Shown here: positions 43,837 through 50,565 of the stretch, piece by piece
Layout of the letters: each line of letters opens with the position of its first letter
Position numbering within the stretch: the stretch's first letter is position 1
Assembly (NCBI RefSeq): GCF_003584105.1
Contig: NZ_QXFO01000028.1
Location: 62,001 to 126,000, forward strand
Direction: 5' to 3'
DNA length: 64,000 nucleotides
DNA from: Flagellimonas taeanensis
GTDB taxonomy: Bacteria > Bacteroidota > Bacteroidia > Flavobacteriales > Flavobacteriaceae
The notes under the pieces: generated by a model
What the model saw: only the letters and a program-made list of their open reading frames with translations
Databases searched by the model: none
Told to the model about the DNA's origin: nothing
Made by a program: the position numbers and the translations under genes

Positions 43837-45036
43837 ATGAAGATGAACCATTTGCCCAAAAGCTCCATTTTTTTACTGATGCTTTCCCTAGCCGTGCTTT
43901 CCTGCAATGGCAAAAAGAAGGGGGACAACGAAGAAAATGCCAATGAAAAGACACAACAAGAAACGGACACCGCACAGTATGAGGCCTCCTTGCCCTTGGA
44001 GCGCCTAAAACTTCCCGAAGGCTTCCGAATAGAAGTCTTTGCCGAAGGCATTGATGGCGCCCGTTCCATGGCCATGGGTGACAATGGGACCCTTTTTGTG
44101 GGCACCCGAAACGAGAACAAGGTCTATGCGCTCCGTGATGAGGACGGCGATTTCAGGGCCGAGAAAATATATGAAGTGGACTCCGATCTGGAGCAGCCCA
44201 ATGGAGTGGCCTTCAAGGACGGTGCCCTATACGTAGGTGCGGTGAGCCGTTTGTTCAAATACCCCAACATTGAGCAACAATTGGCCAGCCCACCCGAACC
44301 CGAACTGATCTATGACGATTATCCCACAGAATTCCACCACGGATGGAAATATATCGCCTTTGGCCCCGATAACAAACTCTACGTTCCCGTGGGCGCCCCC
44401 TGCAACATCTGCGACCGCACCAATGAGGATGAGCGTTTTGGCACCATTACCCGAATGGATGCCGACGGCAGCAACCGAGAGATTGTGGCCCGCGGAGTGC
44501 GGAACACCGTCGGCTTTACATGGCACCCGGACACCAAAGAACTTTGGTTTACCGATAACGGCAGGGATATGATGGGTGATGATGTTCCCCCTTGTGAGCT
44601 CAATCGTCTCACCGAGGTGGGCCAGCACTTTGGCTATCCATTTTGCCATGGGGGCACCATCAAAGATCCCGAATTTGGCGACAAGCGTCCTTGTTCGGAC
44701 TTTGTGGCTCCCGTGCAGGCCTTGGGCGCGCACGTAGCACCCTTGGCTGTGAAGTTTGATACGGGTTCCATGTTCCCTGAAAGCTACAAGGGGCATGCCT
44801 TTATTGCGGAACACGGTTCTTGGAACCGCTCGTCCAAATCTGGCTATCGGGTCGCTTTGGTGAAACTGGACAACAACAAGGCGGTGAGCTATGAACCTTT
44901 CATTGAAGGATGGTTGGACGAGGAGACCCAAGAAGCTTTCGGGCGCCCTGTGGACCTGTTGTTTTTAAAAGACGGATCCCTATTGATCTCCGATGATGTG
45001 GGCGACGCCATTTACCGCGTTACCTACAAGGGCTAG
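43837..45036 (+). CDS. PQQ-dependent sugar dehydrogenase-like lipoprotein (sorbosone dehydrogenase type)
   Basis: A 399-residue protein with lipobox LAVLSCNGKK and a low-complexity Glu/Asn/Gln linker. The six-bladed propeller then follows, with LKLPEGFRIEVFAEGIDGAR, QPNGVAFKDGALYVGAV, WKYIAFGPDNKLYVPVGAPC, GVRNTVGFTWHPDTKELWFT and HGSWNRSSKSGYRVA. The GAPCN and ADNGRD-type motifs are those of soluble glucose/sorbosone dehydrogenases that oxidise aldoses with PQQ in the periplasm. It lacks a haem motif. The substrate is not predictable. Confidence 0.9.
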   Translation: MKMNHLPKSSIFLLMLSLAVLSCNGKKKGDNEENANEKTQQETDTAQYEASLPLERLKLPEGFRIEVFAEGIDGARSMAMGDNGTLFVGTRNENKVYALRDEDGDFRAEKIYEVDSDLEQPNGVAFKDGALYVGAVSRLFKYPNIEQQLASPPEPELIYDDYPTEFHHGWKYIAFGPDNKLYVPVGAPCNICDRTNEDERFGTITRMDADGSNREIVARGVRNTVGFTWHPDTKELWFTDNGRDMMGDDVPPCELNRLTEVGQHFGYPFCHGGTIKDPEFGDKRPCSDFVAPVQALGAHVAPLAVKFDTGSMFPESYKGHAFIAEHGSWNRSSKSGYRVALVKLDNNKAVSYEPFIEGWLDEETQEAFGRPVDLLFLKDGSLLISDDVGDAIYRVTYKG

Positions 45037-45043
45037 ATCCTGC

Positions 45044-45376
45044 TCATAAAAAATGACCTAAGTACTTGGGAAGTGGCCTTTCCTCCATTTTCCAAGTACT
45101 TTTTTGATTGTCCCTGTCCGAAACCTCCAAAAAAATATGGGTAGTTGCATGGTCACCCTTCGAGACGATGCGTTCGAGGCTATAGGTCAGGTCTCCATCC
45201 TGAAAGACATACTCGGCCTTGTCCAAACTGGGACTTTCCGTACACTTCCCGTTCCGGATGACCAAACAGGGCCTTTGCAAGATCATTTTGGGCTTTTGCC
45301 AACAGAGATATCGGATTTCACCGTCAGTGTGCTCGTCTACCCTGATGGTGTAATGCTGGTTATGGCACAGGATCAA
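45044..45376 (-). CDS. Hypothetical protein, TTG start
   Basis: A 110-residue frame with coding-like composition (SLDKAEYVFQDGDLTYSLER, FLEVSDRDNQKSTWKMEERP) and no recognised family. No ATG occurs before residue 31; TTG at 45376 gives ILCHNQHYTIRVDEHTDGEI, and the frame is open for another 12 codons upstream. It is convergent with the sugar dehydrogenase, 7 bp apart. Confidence 0.5.
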   Translation of the reverse strand: MILCHNQHYTIRVDEHTDGEIRYLCWQKPKMILQRPCLVIRNGKCTESPSLDKAEYVFQDGDLTYSLERIVSKGDHATTHIFLEVSDRDNQKSTWKMEERPLPKYLGHFL

Positions 45377-45473
45377 AAAGCGTTTTATGCTCGGGTCTTG
45401 GGAAAGAATGGCTCAGTAGGTTTAAGTTTGGTTTGGGCATTAATTGAAACGGCCCTTGCCGCCCAGTATTGTG

Positions 45474-45593
45474 CTAGATCTTGTTTCTTTTCCACCAGCG
45501 GGCCCCATGAAGAAATCCCAACATATAAACGATAACGGCAATAAGCACCAAACTGATTTTCTGTAAGAGGTTTATGGTTTCCAGAGTCGTCAT
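45474..45593 (-). CDS. Small single-span membrane protein, 39 residues
   Basis: The minus-strand frame encodes MTTLETINLLQKISLVLIAV followed by IVYMLGFLHGARWWKRNKI and a TAG stop. One hydrophobic helix (about residues 13-30) is followed by an Arg/Lys/Trp-rich tail, a positive-inside anchor. It sits upstream of the hypothetical gene at 45044 on the same strand and may be cotranscribed with it. No family recognised. Confidence 0.5.
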   Translation of the reverse strand: MTTLETINLLQKISLVLIAVIVYMLGFLHGARWWKRNKI

Positions 45594-45619
45594 TTTCTTA
45601 AGTTTTGGGCTAAACTATA

Positions 45620-45677
45620 GGATGCGTAGGATTTTTACGCATCCAATTGACGGATGCTGGTTTTTAATTGACGGATA
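45620..45677. promoter_or_regulatory. Hairpin plus two direct repeats AATTGACGGATR
   Basis: GGATGCGTA and TACGCATCC (45620-45644) form a perfect 9-bp inverted repeat. Right after come two copies of AATTGACGGAT (45645-45655 and 45666-45676), exactly 21 bp apart, two helical turns. This looks like a binding region for a regulator, placed upstream of the minus-strand small membrane gene. Confidence 0.45.
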
Positions 45678-45740
45678 GGGGAGTTGGGTTGATGGATGAA
45701 GGAAATTCGGTGTGCAGGTTTTTCTTTTTTTGAAGTTAGG

Positions 45741-45894
45741 GGTGATATGGAACGGCAGCAAGAAAGACTTAAAAAGTAGCCGTGGTAAATGTCCTCATCA
45801 AGACCACAGGGCTACCGGAACTGTATATGCCTTAAAATTATAATTTGTTGTTGCATAGTGTTTGAAGGGGAAGGCCGAAGGGTCTTCCCTTTTT
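45741..45894 (+). other. Structured intergenic segment ending in a terminator-like hairpin
   Basis: No protein frame is supported. GTAGCC-GTGGT (45776-45786) pairs with ACCAC-GGCTAC (45803-45815, two-base bulge) into an 11-bp stem with a 16-base loop. Farther on, AGGGGAAG (45866-45873) and CTTCCCTT (45884-45891) form an 8-bp stem followed by a T run. A stem plus an intrinsic terminator fits a small RNA transcribed rightward, but no known RNA family is recognised. Confidence 0.35.
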
Positions 45895-45948
45895 ATGTTT
45901 TGTGGAAAACCCCCAGTTTTTTTAAGGTTTTTCCTTAATGAAGTTTTC

Positions 45949-45983
45949 TTTGAATTTAATACTTTTAAAAGGAGTTAGATTTA
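45949..45983 (+). promoter_or_regulatory. Possible promoter of the QueC/OGG-like operon
   Basis: TTTG at 45949-45952 and TAGATTTA at 45976-45983 resemble the -33 and TAnnTTTG -7 elements with 23 bp spacing, 47 bases before the first start codon. The last base of the -7 box differs from consensus. Confidence 0.3.
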
Positions 45984-46030
45984 CTTTCACGAAACTTCCC
46001 CCACCAAATAAATTATTAAATACTAAAAAT

Positions 46031-46411
46031 ATGGGTAGTACAGGTACAGGCCGTTTTACCGATTATTCTGGTGAAAAACCGGAAAGCGGAGATGGAAAGA
46101 CTGGTGGTTCTAGTGAAGAGAACAGGTGTGAAAAAGCATTTAGTGCGATGCTTGAAGAAATTGAAAGATGCACATATTTTACTGAAAATGAAGATGTCCC
46201 AAAAGTTGGTGAAATCGTCACAATCAGTTTTGACAATCGACCAGTGGCCATCTCAGAGAGAGGTCTTGTCATTGGGTATTTGCCAACTAAATTCAATTAC
46301 ATTAAAATGTGTATGGATGATAGATATTCCTATTCCGGAAGAGTAGTTAGTTCTTCTAACGAGTTGGTTGCAGCAGTAACGGTTGATGTCCAACCTGACA
46401 ACAAAGAATGA
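46031..46411 (+). CDS. Small Gly-N-terminal protein of the QueC/OGG-like operon, possible conjugation target
   Basis: A 126-residue protein that I cannot place in a named family. Residues 1-30 are MGSTGTGRFTDYSG followed by a flexible Gly/Ser/Glu/Lys tract; after Met removal the chain would start with Gly. Residues 33-50 form a helix (CEKAFSAMLEEIERCTYF). Residues 57-121 form a compact beta domain (VGEIVTISFDNRPVAI, GLVIGYLPTKFNY, YSGRVVSSSNELVAA), similar in layout to small HIRAN-like barrels. Its stop overlaps the start of the next gene (ATGA). I recall, but cannot verify here, that QueC-like enzymes of type IV CBASS and Qat attach a deazaguanine to an N-terminal glycine of a partner; this protein would fit such a substrate. 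Codon and base use are AT-rich compared with genes outside the operon. Confidence 0.75.
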   Translation: MGSTGTGRFTDYSGEKPESGDGKTGGSSEENRCEKAFSAMLEEIERCTYFTENEDVPKVGEIVTISFDNRPVAISERGLVIGYLPTKFNYIKMCMDDRYSYSGRVVSSSNELVAAVTVDVQPDNKE

Positions 46412-47721
46412 GTCAGAAAATATGTGTTTTAGGAGATATTGTCACGGATATCACTTTACCCCAAGATGGAAATGACACAAAGCTACGATTGGGTGGAATA
46501 ATCCACTGTGTTAGAAGCTTATGGGCATTGGATTTGAAATATGACGTAAAATTTGCAGCTCCTGCATATCTCTCCGATTCCATCTTGAAATATTGTTCAC
46601 ATCATGGAGTAGTTAAAGCAGATCAAATAGGTGTAGTCAAAGGGTCTCCATATAATTTTCTTATTGGTAGTGTTAAGGAAACTGGAAATCAGAATTATAA
46701 CTTTATCTTAAAAGATGAAGTCAAGATTGATTACATTCCAGATGAGCTAGATTCATTAAACAATGGGTACGATGATATTCTTTTAGTGTCAGGAAATTTT
46801 GAAATCGATTTGATTTTGGAAAAAATTGACACATCCCCAAGCATACATATTGACTTAAGCAACAATATTGAGAACTTTAGTAAGCTAAAAAGCATTTGTT
46901 GTCAAACTATTTTTTTATCGACATCATCAAGTCTTTTTCTAGAGAATTTTAAAGATTTCAAAGATTTTTCTAAAAGGTTCGAAAAGCACTGTAAAGTTCT
47001 AGTACTTAAAGAGAATAGAGGAGGGTCAAGAATTTATGATTTTGAAAATTCTGAGGTATATCAAATTCCTGCTATAACACAACCGATAGTGCATTCTGTT
47101 GGTGTAGGTGATGTTTTTGATGCATGTTTTGTGGCAAAATATCGGGAGCTGGGAATCGAAAAAGCTTCATATCTTGCTTCTTGGGTTGCTTCGGAATATG
47201 CCATAACAACATATCCAGATGATTTCAAAAATGGTGTAAAACGAGTGTTAGGTACTAATATTGATGATATTGTAACCATGGGTGGATGCGTATTGCCATG
47301 GGAAAAAAGAGCATTGCTTGATATTTATATTGCTGCACCAGACTTTGATTATATAGATACATCTAAGATTGATTTATTGGTAGAATGTCTTAAATATCAT
47401 AATTTCAATCCAAGAAGGCCTGTTAAAGAAAATGGACAATTATCTATTGCCGACGATAAGCAAAAAAGAAGACATATTTATTCGAAAGACATTTCCTTAT
47501 TGAATAAATGTAAGCTTTTAATTGCCGTTTACCTTAATGATGATCCTGGGACAATGATTGAATTGGGATATGCAAAAGCCAAAGGTATACCGTGTTTGGT
47601 ATTCGACCCGTTTAATAAGGCTTACAATTGCATGTTGACGGAAATGCCAAATACTGTTTCAAGTGAATTGGACGTTATAATTTCAGAAGTATTCAACTGT
47701 TTATCTAAAGTCAATGCGTGA
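46408..47721 (+). CDS. PfkB-family kinase fused to a nucleoside 2-deoxyribosyltransferase-like domain
   Basis: A 437-residue two-domain protein. Residues 1-290 are a ribokinase/PfkB fold: opening KICVLGDIVTDITLPQ, the glycine pair LGGIIHCVRSL, and VGVGDVFDACFVAKY at 231-245, whose Asp235 is the expected catalytic base. Residues about 303-437 are an NDT-like Rossmann domain: DIYIAAPDFDY at 305-315 and LLIAVYLNDDPGTMIELGYA at 370-389, with Glu385 at the nucleophile position, then KGIPCLVFDP. Such domains phosphorylate a (deoxy)nucleoside or sugar and exchange or cleave a nucleobase. The fusion suggests a single pathway for making, swapping or removing a base. It overlaps the previous gene by 4 bases and the next by 8. 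Confidence 0.85.
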   Translation: MSQKICVLGDIVTDITLPQDGNDTKLRLGGIIHCVRSLWALDLKYDVKFAAPAYLSDSILKYCSHHGVVKADQIGVVKGSPYNFLIGSVKETGNQNYNFILKDEVKIDYIPDELDSLNNGYDDILLVSGNFEIDLILEKIDTSPSIHIDLSNNIENFSKLKSICCQTIFLSTSSSLFLENFKDFKDFSKRFEKHCKVLVLKENRGGSRIYDFENSEVYQIPAITQPIVHSVGVGDVFDACFVAKYRELGIEKASYLASWVASEYAITTYPDDFKNGVKRVLGTNIDDIVTMGGCVLPWEKRALLDIYIAAPDFDYIDTSKIDLLVECLKYHNFNPRRPVKENGQLSIADDKQKRRHIYSKDISLLNKCKLLIAVYLNDDPGTMIELGYAKAKGIPCLVFDPFNKAYNCMLTEMPNTVSSELDVIISEVFNCLSKVNA

Positions 47722-48331
47722 GAAGGTAATCTTATTGGCTTCTGGAGGATTGGATTCGACAACAATGGCGTTTTGGCTGCTACAGAATAAGATTGATTTC
47801 ATCCCTGTATTCATTAATTATGGGCAACATTGTGCAGATACAGAGTTAAGTACGTTAAAAAATGTTCTGCCGAACGAGTACAAAGGAAAAATAGAAATTA
47901 TAGATGTGAATGGAGTATATAAATATTCAAGAAGTAGATTCATTAAAAAAGCCAATTTATGGGAAGATAATATTACTGCTGATGATCTTTATATTCCATA
48001 TAGGAATATTTTAATTCTTACTTTAGGCGCTTCTTTTGCACAATCTCTAAACATTGACCGGTTATATTCAGCCTTTATAAATAGTAATCATGCAAAGGAA
48101 ATAGATTGCTCAAAGGATTTTTTTTTAAAAATGGAAGATATGTTAGGAGAGTATGGTTCAGTCAAAATGGAAATGCCCTTTTTAGAAATGTCCAAATTCG
48201 AAGTGGCCAAGTTGGGAATTGAATTAAATGCTCCAATAGGTAAAACCTTTTCATGTCAAGCTTCACCATATATTCCATGTGGAGCATGTCCCAATTGTGT
48301 AGATAGGCTAGAAGCATTAAAAAATTTATAG
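47714..48331 (+). CDS. QueC-like PP-loop enzyme (7-cyano-7-deazaguanine synthase family)
   Basis: A 205-residue ATP-pyrophosphatase-fold protein. PP-loop SGGLDST at residues 10-16, VFINYGQHCADTEL at about 32-45, DLYIPYRNILILTLGASFA at 91-109, and a zinc site with Cys181, Cys189, Cys192 and Cys195 (CX7CX2CX2C). QueC turns 7-carboxy-7-deazaguanine into preQ0 using ATP and ammonia. No queD, queE or queF gene lies nearby, and the enzyme sits in an operon with an OGG-like protein, as the QueC-like Cap9 does in type IV CBASS. It is therefore probably a defence-type paralogue, perhaps using a protein amine instead of ammonia (inference). Catalytic residues look intact. Starts 8 bases inside the kinase fusion gene. 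Confidence 0.9.
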   Translation: MREKVILLASGGLDSTTMAFWLLQNKIDFIPVFINYGQHCADTELSTLKNVLPNEYKGKIEIIDVNGVYKYSRSRFIKKANLWEDNITADDLYIPYRNILILTLGASFAQSLNIDRLYSAFINSNHAKEIDCSKDFFLKMEDMLGEYGSVKMEMPFLEMSKFEVAKLGIELNAPIGKTFSCQASPYIPCGACPNCVDRLEALKNL

Positions 48332-48991
48332 ATGGCAGTGCAGACAATAGAATCAGCGAGATATTTAGTCCAATACATCAAGTCTGTTGAAGATTTAAAG
48401 CTAACCTTTGGAAAGACAAAACTTTCATATAATCACATCGGAGCCTTATTCACTGATATTGTTTTACAAGCGGGATTAAATTATGAAACCGTTGTAAAAC
48501 CTAGAGTTAATAAGGTTTTGATTGAATATCCTCAAGCCACGAATCTCTCAAGTTTTAAATCCATAATAGATACCCATGGTTTAAGAAATGTGATTAATTG
48601 GAAGCATGAAACAAAAATAGAACGTTTTCATACTCTTATTGATTTTTGTGTAAATCGAGGTATAAATGACTGCTATGATTTGAAATCTTTCTTAAAAGAA
48701 AATGATAATAGGATTCTCTTTTTATCAATAAAAGGATTAGGACCTAAAACTCTTGATTACACCATGAAATTGCTTCAATTTGATACTATTGCAGTGGATA
48801 GGCACATTATTGGTTTCATTGAATTAGCAGGTCTAAAGCATACAAGTTATGATTACACAAAAAAAACGGTAGAATTTGCTGCTGATCTTTTGAATATTCC
48901 ACGATCGACACTCGATCAAACAATATGGAATTACATGTCATCAAGAAGAGGTGTCTCAGACTCGTCTTCCCAATTAAGAATGACATTTTAG
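48332..48991 (+). CDS. OGG-like HhH DNA glycosylase
   Basis: A 219-residue protein of the helix-hairpin-helix glycosylase group. Hairpin IKGLGPKTLDYTMKLL at 133-148 places Lys139 at the position of the Schiff-base lysine of OGG1, and AVDRHIIGFI at 154-163 gives Asp156 at the position of the catalytic aspartate; both are present. The N-terminal 120 residues are helical and unlike OGG1, so the protein may recognise a modified base outside normal DNA. OGG-like genes accompany QueC-like genes in type IV CBASS. Its start codon follows the QueC-like stop with no gap (TAGATG). The last 15 residues (RGVSDSSSQLRMTF) come from sequence resembling the dispersed GAATGACAT-type intergenic repeat, so the natural end may have been altered. 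Confidence 0.8.
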   Translation: MAVQTIESARYLVQYIKSVEDLKLTFGKTKLSYNHIGALFTDIVLQAGLNYETVVKPRVNKVLIEYPQATNLSSFKSIIDTHGLRNVINWKHETKIERFHTLIDFCVNRGINDCYDLKSFLKENDNRILFLSIKGLGPKTLDYTMKLLQFDTIAVDRHIIGFIELAGLKHTSYDYTKKTVEFAADLLNIPRSTLDQTIWNYMSSRRGVSDSSSQLRMTF

Positions 48992-48996
48992 TGTTC

Positions 48997-49617
48997 TCAC
49001 ACCCCCCCAATCACCTTTAAACTCAACCCCGTATGCTTTTTAATGTCGGCATCTGACATGCCGCTTGCTTTTAAAGACTTCGCAATACTAATTGCCTTTT
49101 CCTTTTCTGCCCGTTTCCGTTCTGTTTCCAATTTAAAGGCCTCCAGTTCCTGCTTTTCGGGGCCCATGATCTCAAACAGGCCACTTTTGCGCAGTTCGTC
49201 CATCACGCCCTGGTCCTCAAAACTGGTGTAGTCGGTCTCGGTGATCACCAAATGGTCCAGCACTTCTATCTGGAGCAGTTTGCCCGCCTTTAGCATATGG
49301 TCGGTAAAGAGGATATCGGCATCCGTTCCCTTGAGGTTGCCGCTGGGGTGGTTGTGCACCAAGATGAGCTGGGAGGCCAGTTTGTAGATGGCCATGCGGA
49401 ACACATCGGGCGGGTCGGCGTTCACCCGGTTGTGCGCACCAAGGCCAATGAGCTCCACAAACAGCACTTTGTTGGCATGGTTGAGGCCCACCACCCAAAA
49501 ATGCTCTTGGTTGCGGCGTATCTTGTTCTCCCGCAGCAACACCTGTTGCATGATCGCATAAATGTCCGTGGAGTTCAGCACTTTGATCCGTTGTTCTTTG
49601 GTAAGCCGTACGTTCAT
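48997..49617 (-). CDS. RadC-like JAB-domain protein with Rpn/PDDEXK-type C-terminal tail
   Basis: A 206-residue protein. Residues 1-135 hold the JAB (MPN+) domain of the RadC family: RNQEHFWVVGLNHANKVLFV and the zinc motif HNHPSGNLKGTDAD. The N-terminal HhH of full RadC is missing, as in other Bacteroidota accessory copies. The final 45 residues (ETERKRAEKEKAISIAKSLK, then ASGMSDADIKKHTGLSLKV) look like the C-terminal tail of Rpn/PD-(D/E)XK transposase-like proteins rather than RadC. Short RadC-like proteins are frequent on mobile islands, and this one borders the AT-rich operon, with 5 bp between the two convergent stop codons. The ATG at 49617 gives the family N-terminus. Confidence 0.85.
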   Translation of the reverse strand: MNVRLTKEQRIKVLNSTDIYAIMQQVLLRENKIRRNQEHFWVVGLNHANKVLFVELIGLGAHNRVNADPPDVFRMAIYKLASQLILVHNHPSGNLKGTDADILFTDHMLKAGKLLQIEVLDHLVITETDYTSFEDQGVMDELRKSGLFEIMGPEKQELEAFKLETERKRAEKEKAISIAKSLKASGMSDADIKKHTGLSLKVIGGV

Positions 49618-49991
49618 GGGTAGGTGTTTGTAAATTTTGGGTCGGGGAAAGGTAGTCCAAGCTTTTGAAAAAAACAACAATGGACGTGGGGTATACAAAA
49701 ACCGTCCCCACAAATCGCAAGGGACGGTTTTAGACGGCAACAATATCTTTCGCGATGCCATTCAATTTCTGCACCTGGGCCTCAAAGTTTTTGAAGTTTT
49801 GGCATGCACGGGAAAAAAGAAAATGTTTGGAGTGATGGTGGGGTGAAGGACAGGGCCAAACCTTGGTTTTTTTCGGAATAGGGCCATTTCGGGAAAAATG
49901 TCCAAGAGGATGTGAAGTTTGTCCATTTTATCCCAGCGGGCCGCACCGCAACTTTGTGCCATCAATTATTTACTAATTAAAAAACAAAATC
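49618..49991. other. Intergenic stretch with an unassigned terminator
   Basis: About 370 bp between divergent genes. The minus strand has a 24-codon stretch (49734-49805) with coding-like character, QNFKNFEAQVQKLNGIAKDI then VAV and a stop, followed directly by the terminator at 49698-49731. No start codon in that frame is convincing. It may be the remains of a small gene or an unrecognised short one. Confidence 0.35.
49698..49731 (-). terminator. Intrinsic terminator without an assigned gene
   Basis: AAAACCGTCCC and GGGACGGTTTT form an 11-bp stem with a 12-base loop. On the minus strand it is followed by a run of T. It lies upstream of both neighbouring divergent genes, so it must end some transcript from the minus strand of 49732-49990. 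Confidence 0.7.
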
Positions 49992-50537
49992 ATGACACGT
50001 TTACAAGCACTAGATCCAAAGGAGGCCACCGGACAAGCAAAGGAGTTGTTCAACGGCATCCAGAGCAAATTGGGAATGGTTCCCAACATGATGCGCACCA
50101 TGGGGAATTCCCCAGCCGTGTTGCAAGGGTACCTCAACCTAAGCGACGCACTGGGCAAAGGTTCCTTGGGTGGTCGATTGGGCGAACTGATCGCCTTGGC
50201 CGTGGCCGAATCCAACAGTTGCAATTACTGTTTGTCCGCCCATTCCTTTATCGGGGAGAAATTGGTCCTCATTGATTCCGATTCCCTGCACATGGCCCGC
50301 GAGGGGAGAAACAAGGACCCAAAAATTGCCGCAGCACTGTTTTTTGCCCAAACCTTGGTGGAAAAACGTGGAAGGGTAGGTTCCGAAGATGTTGACACCG
50401 TTAAAGCTGCTGGCTATACCGACGGCGAAGTGGGTGAGATCGTGGCACATGTGGCCTTGAACGTTTTTACCAACTATTTCAACAACACCGCCAACACCGA
50501 TATCGATTTTCCGGTAGTGGAAGCGGAAACCGTTTGA
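49992..50537 (+). CDS. AhpD-like carboxymuconolactone decarboxylase family protein
   Basis: A 181-residue all-helical protein. Redox motif CNYCLSAH (CxxC plus His) lies near residue 77, preceded by the SLGGRLGELIALAVAESN helix, with DVDTVKAAGYTDGEVGEIVA in the second half. It matches the peroxidase-related AhpD/YciW-type branch, where the two cysteines reduce peroxides. The YHS-domain gene follows 28 bp downstream on the same strand. Confidence 0.92.
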   Translation: MTRLQALDPKEATGQAKELFNGIQSKLGMVPNMMRTMGNSPAVLQGYLNLSDALGKGSLGGRLGELIALAVAESNSCNYCLSAHSFIGEKLVLIDSDSLHMAREGRNKDPKIAAALFFAQTLVEKRGRVGSEDVDTVKAAGYTDGEVGEIVAHVALNVFTNYFNNTANTDIDFPVVEAETV

Positions 50538-50565
50538 TCCAGTAATTACAGTCCAATCCAAAATC

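Noticed and set aside
45741-45894. Signal recognition particle RNA
   Set aside because: GGAACGGCAGCAAG resembles part of bacterial SRP RNA, but the stem closing the GGAA loop is missing and the flanking internal loop does not fit.
47714-48331. Ordinary queuosine biosynthesis gene queC
   Set aside because: No queD, queE, queF or tgt nearby, AT-rich operon setting with a glycosylase and kinase fusion, and tight coupling to a small Gly-N-terminal protein.
46031-48991. Calling the operon a type IV CBASS
   Set aside because: I looked for a cyclic nucleotide synthase (GS plus DxD pattern), a TGT-like gene and a membrane or nuclease effector from 45 to 50 kb and found none, so only a relation is claimed.
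45600-49650. Integrase gene or attachment sites flanking the AT-rich operon
   Set aside because: No recombinase, tRNA or direct repeat pair could be found at the borders within the window, so an integrated element is only suspected from composition.
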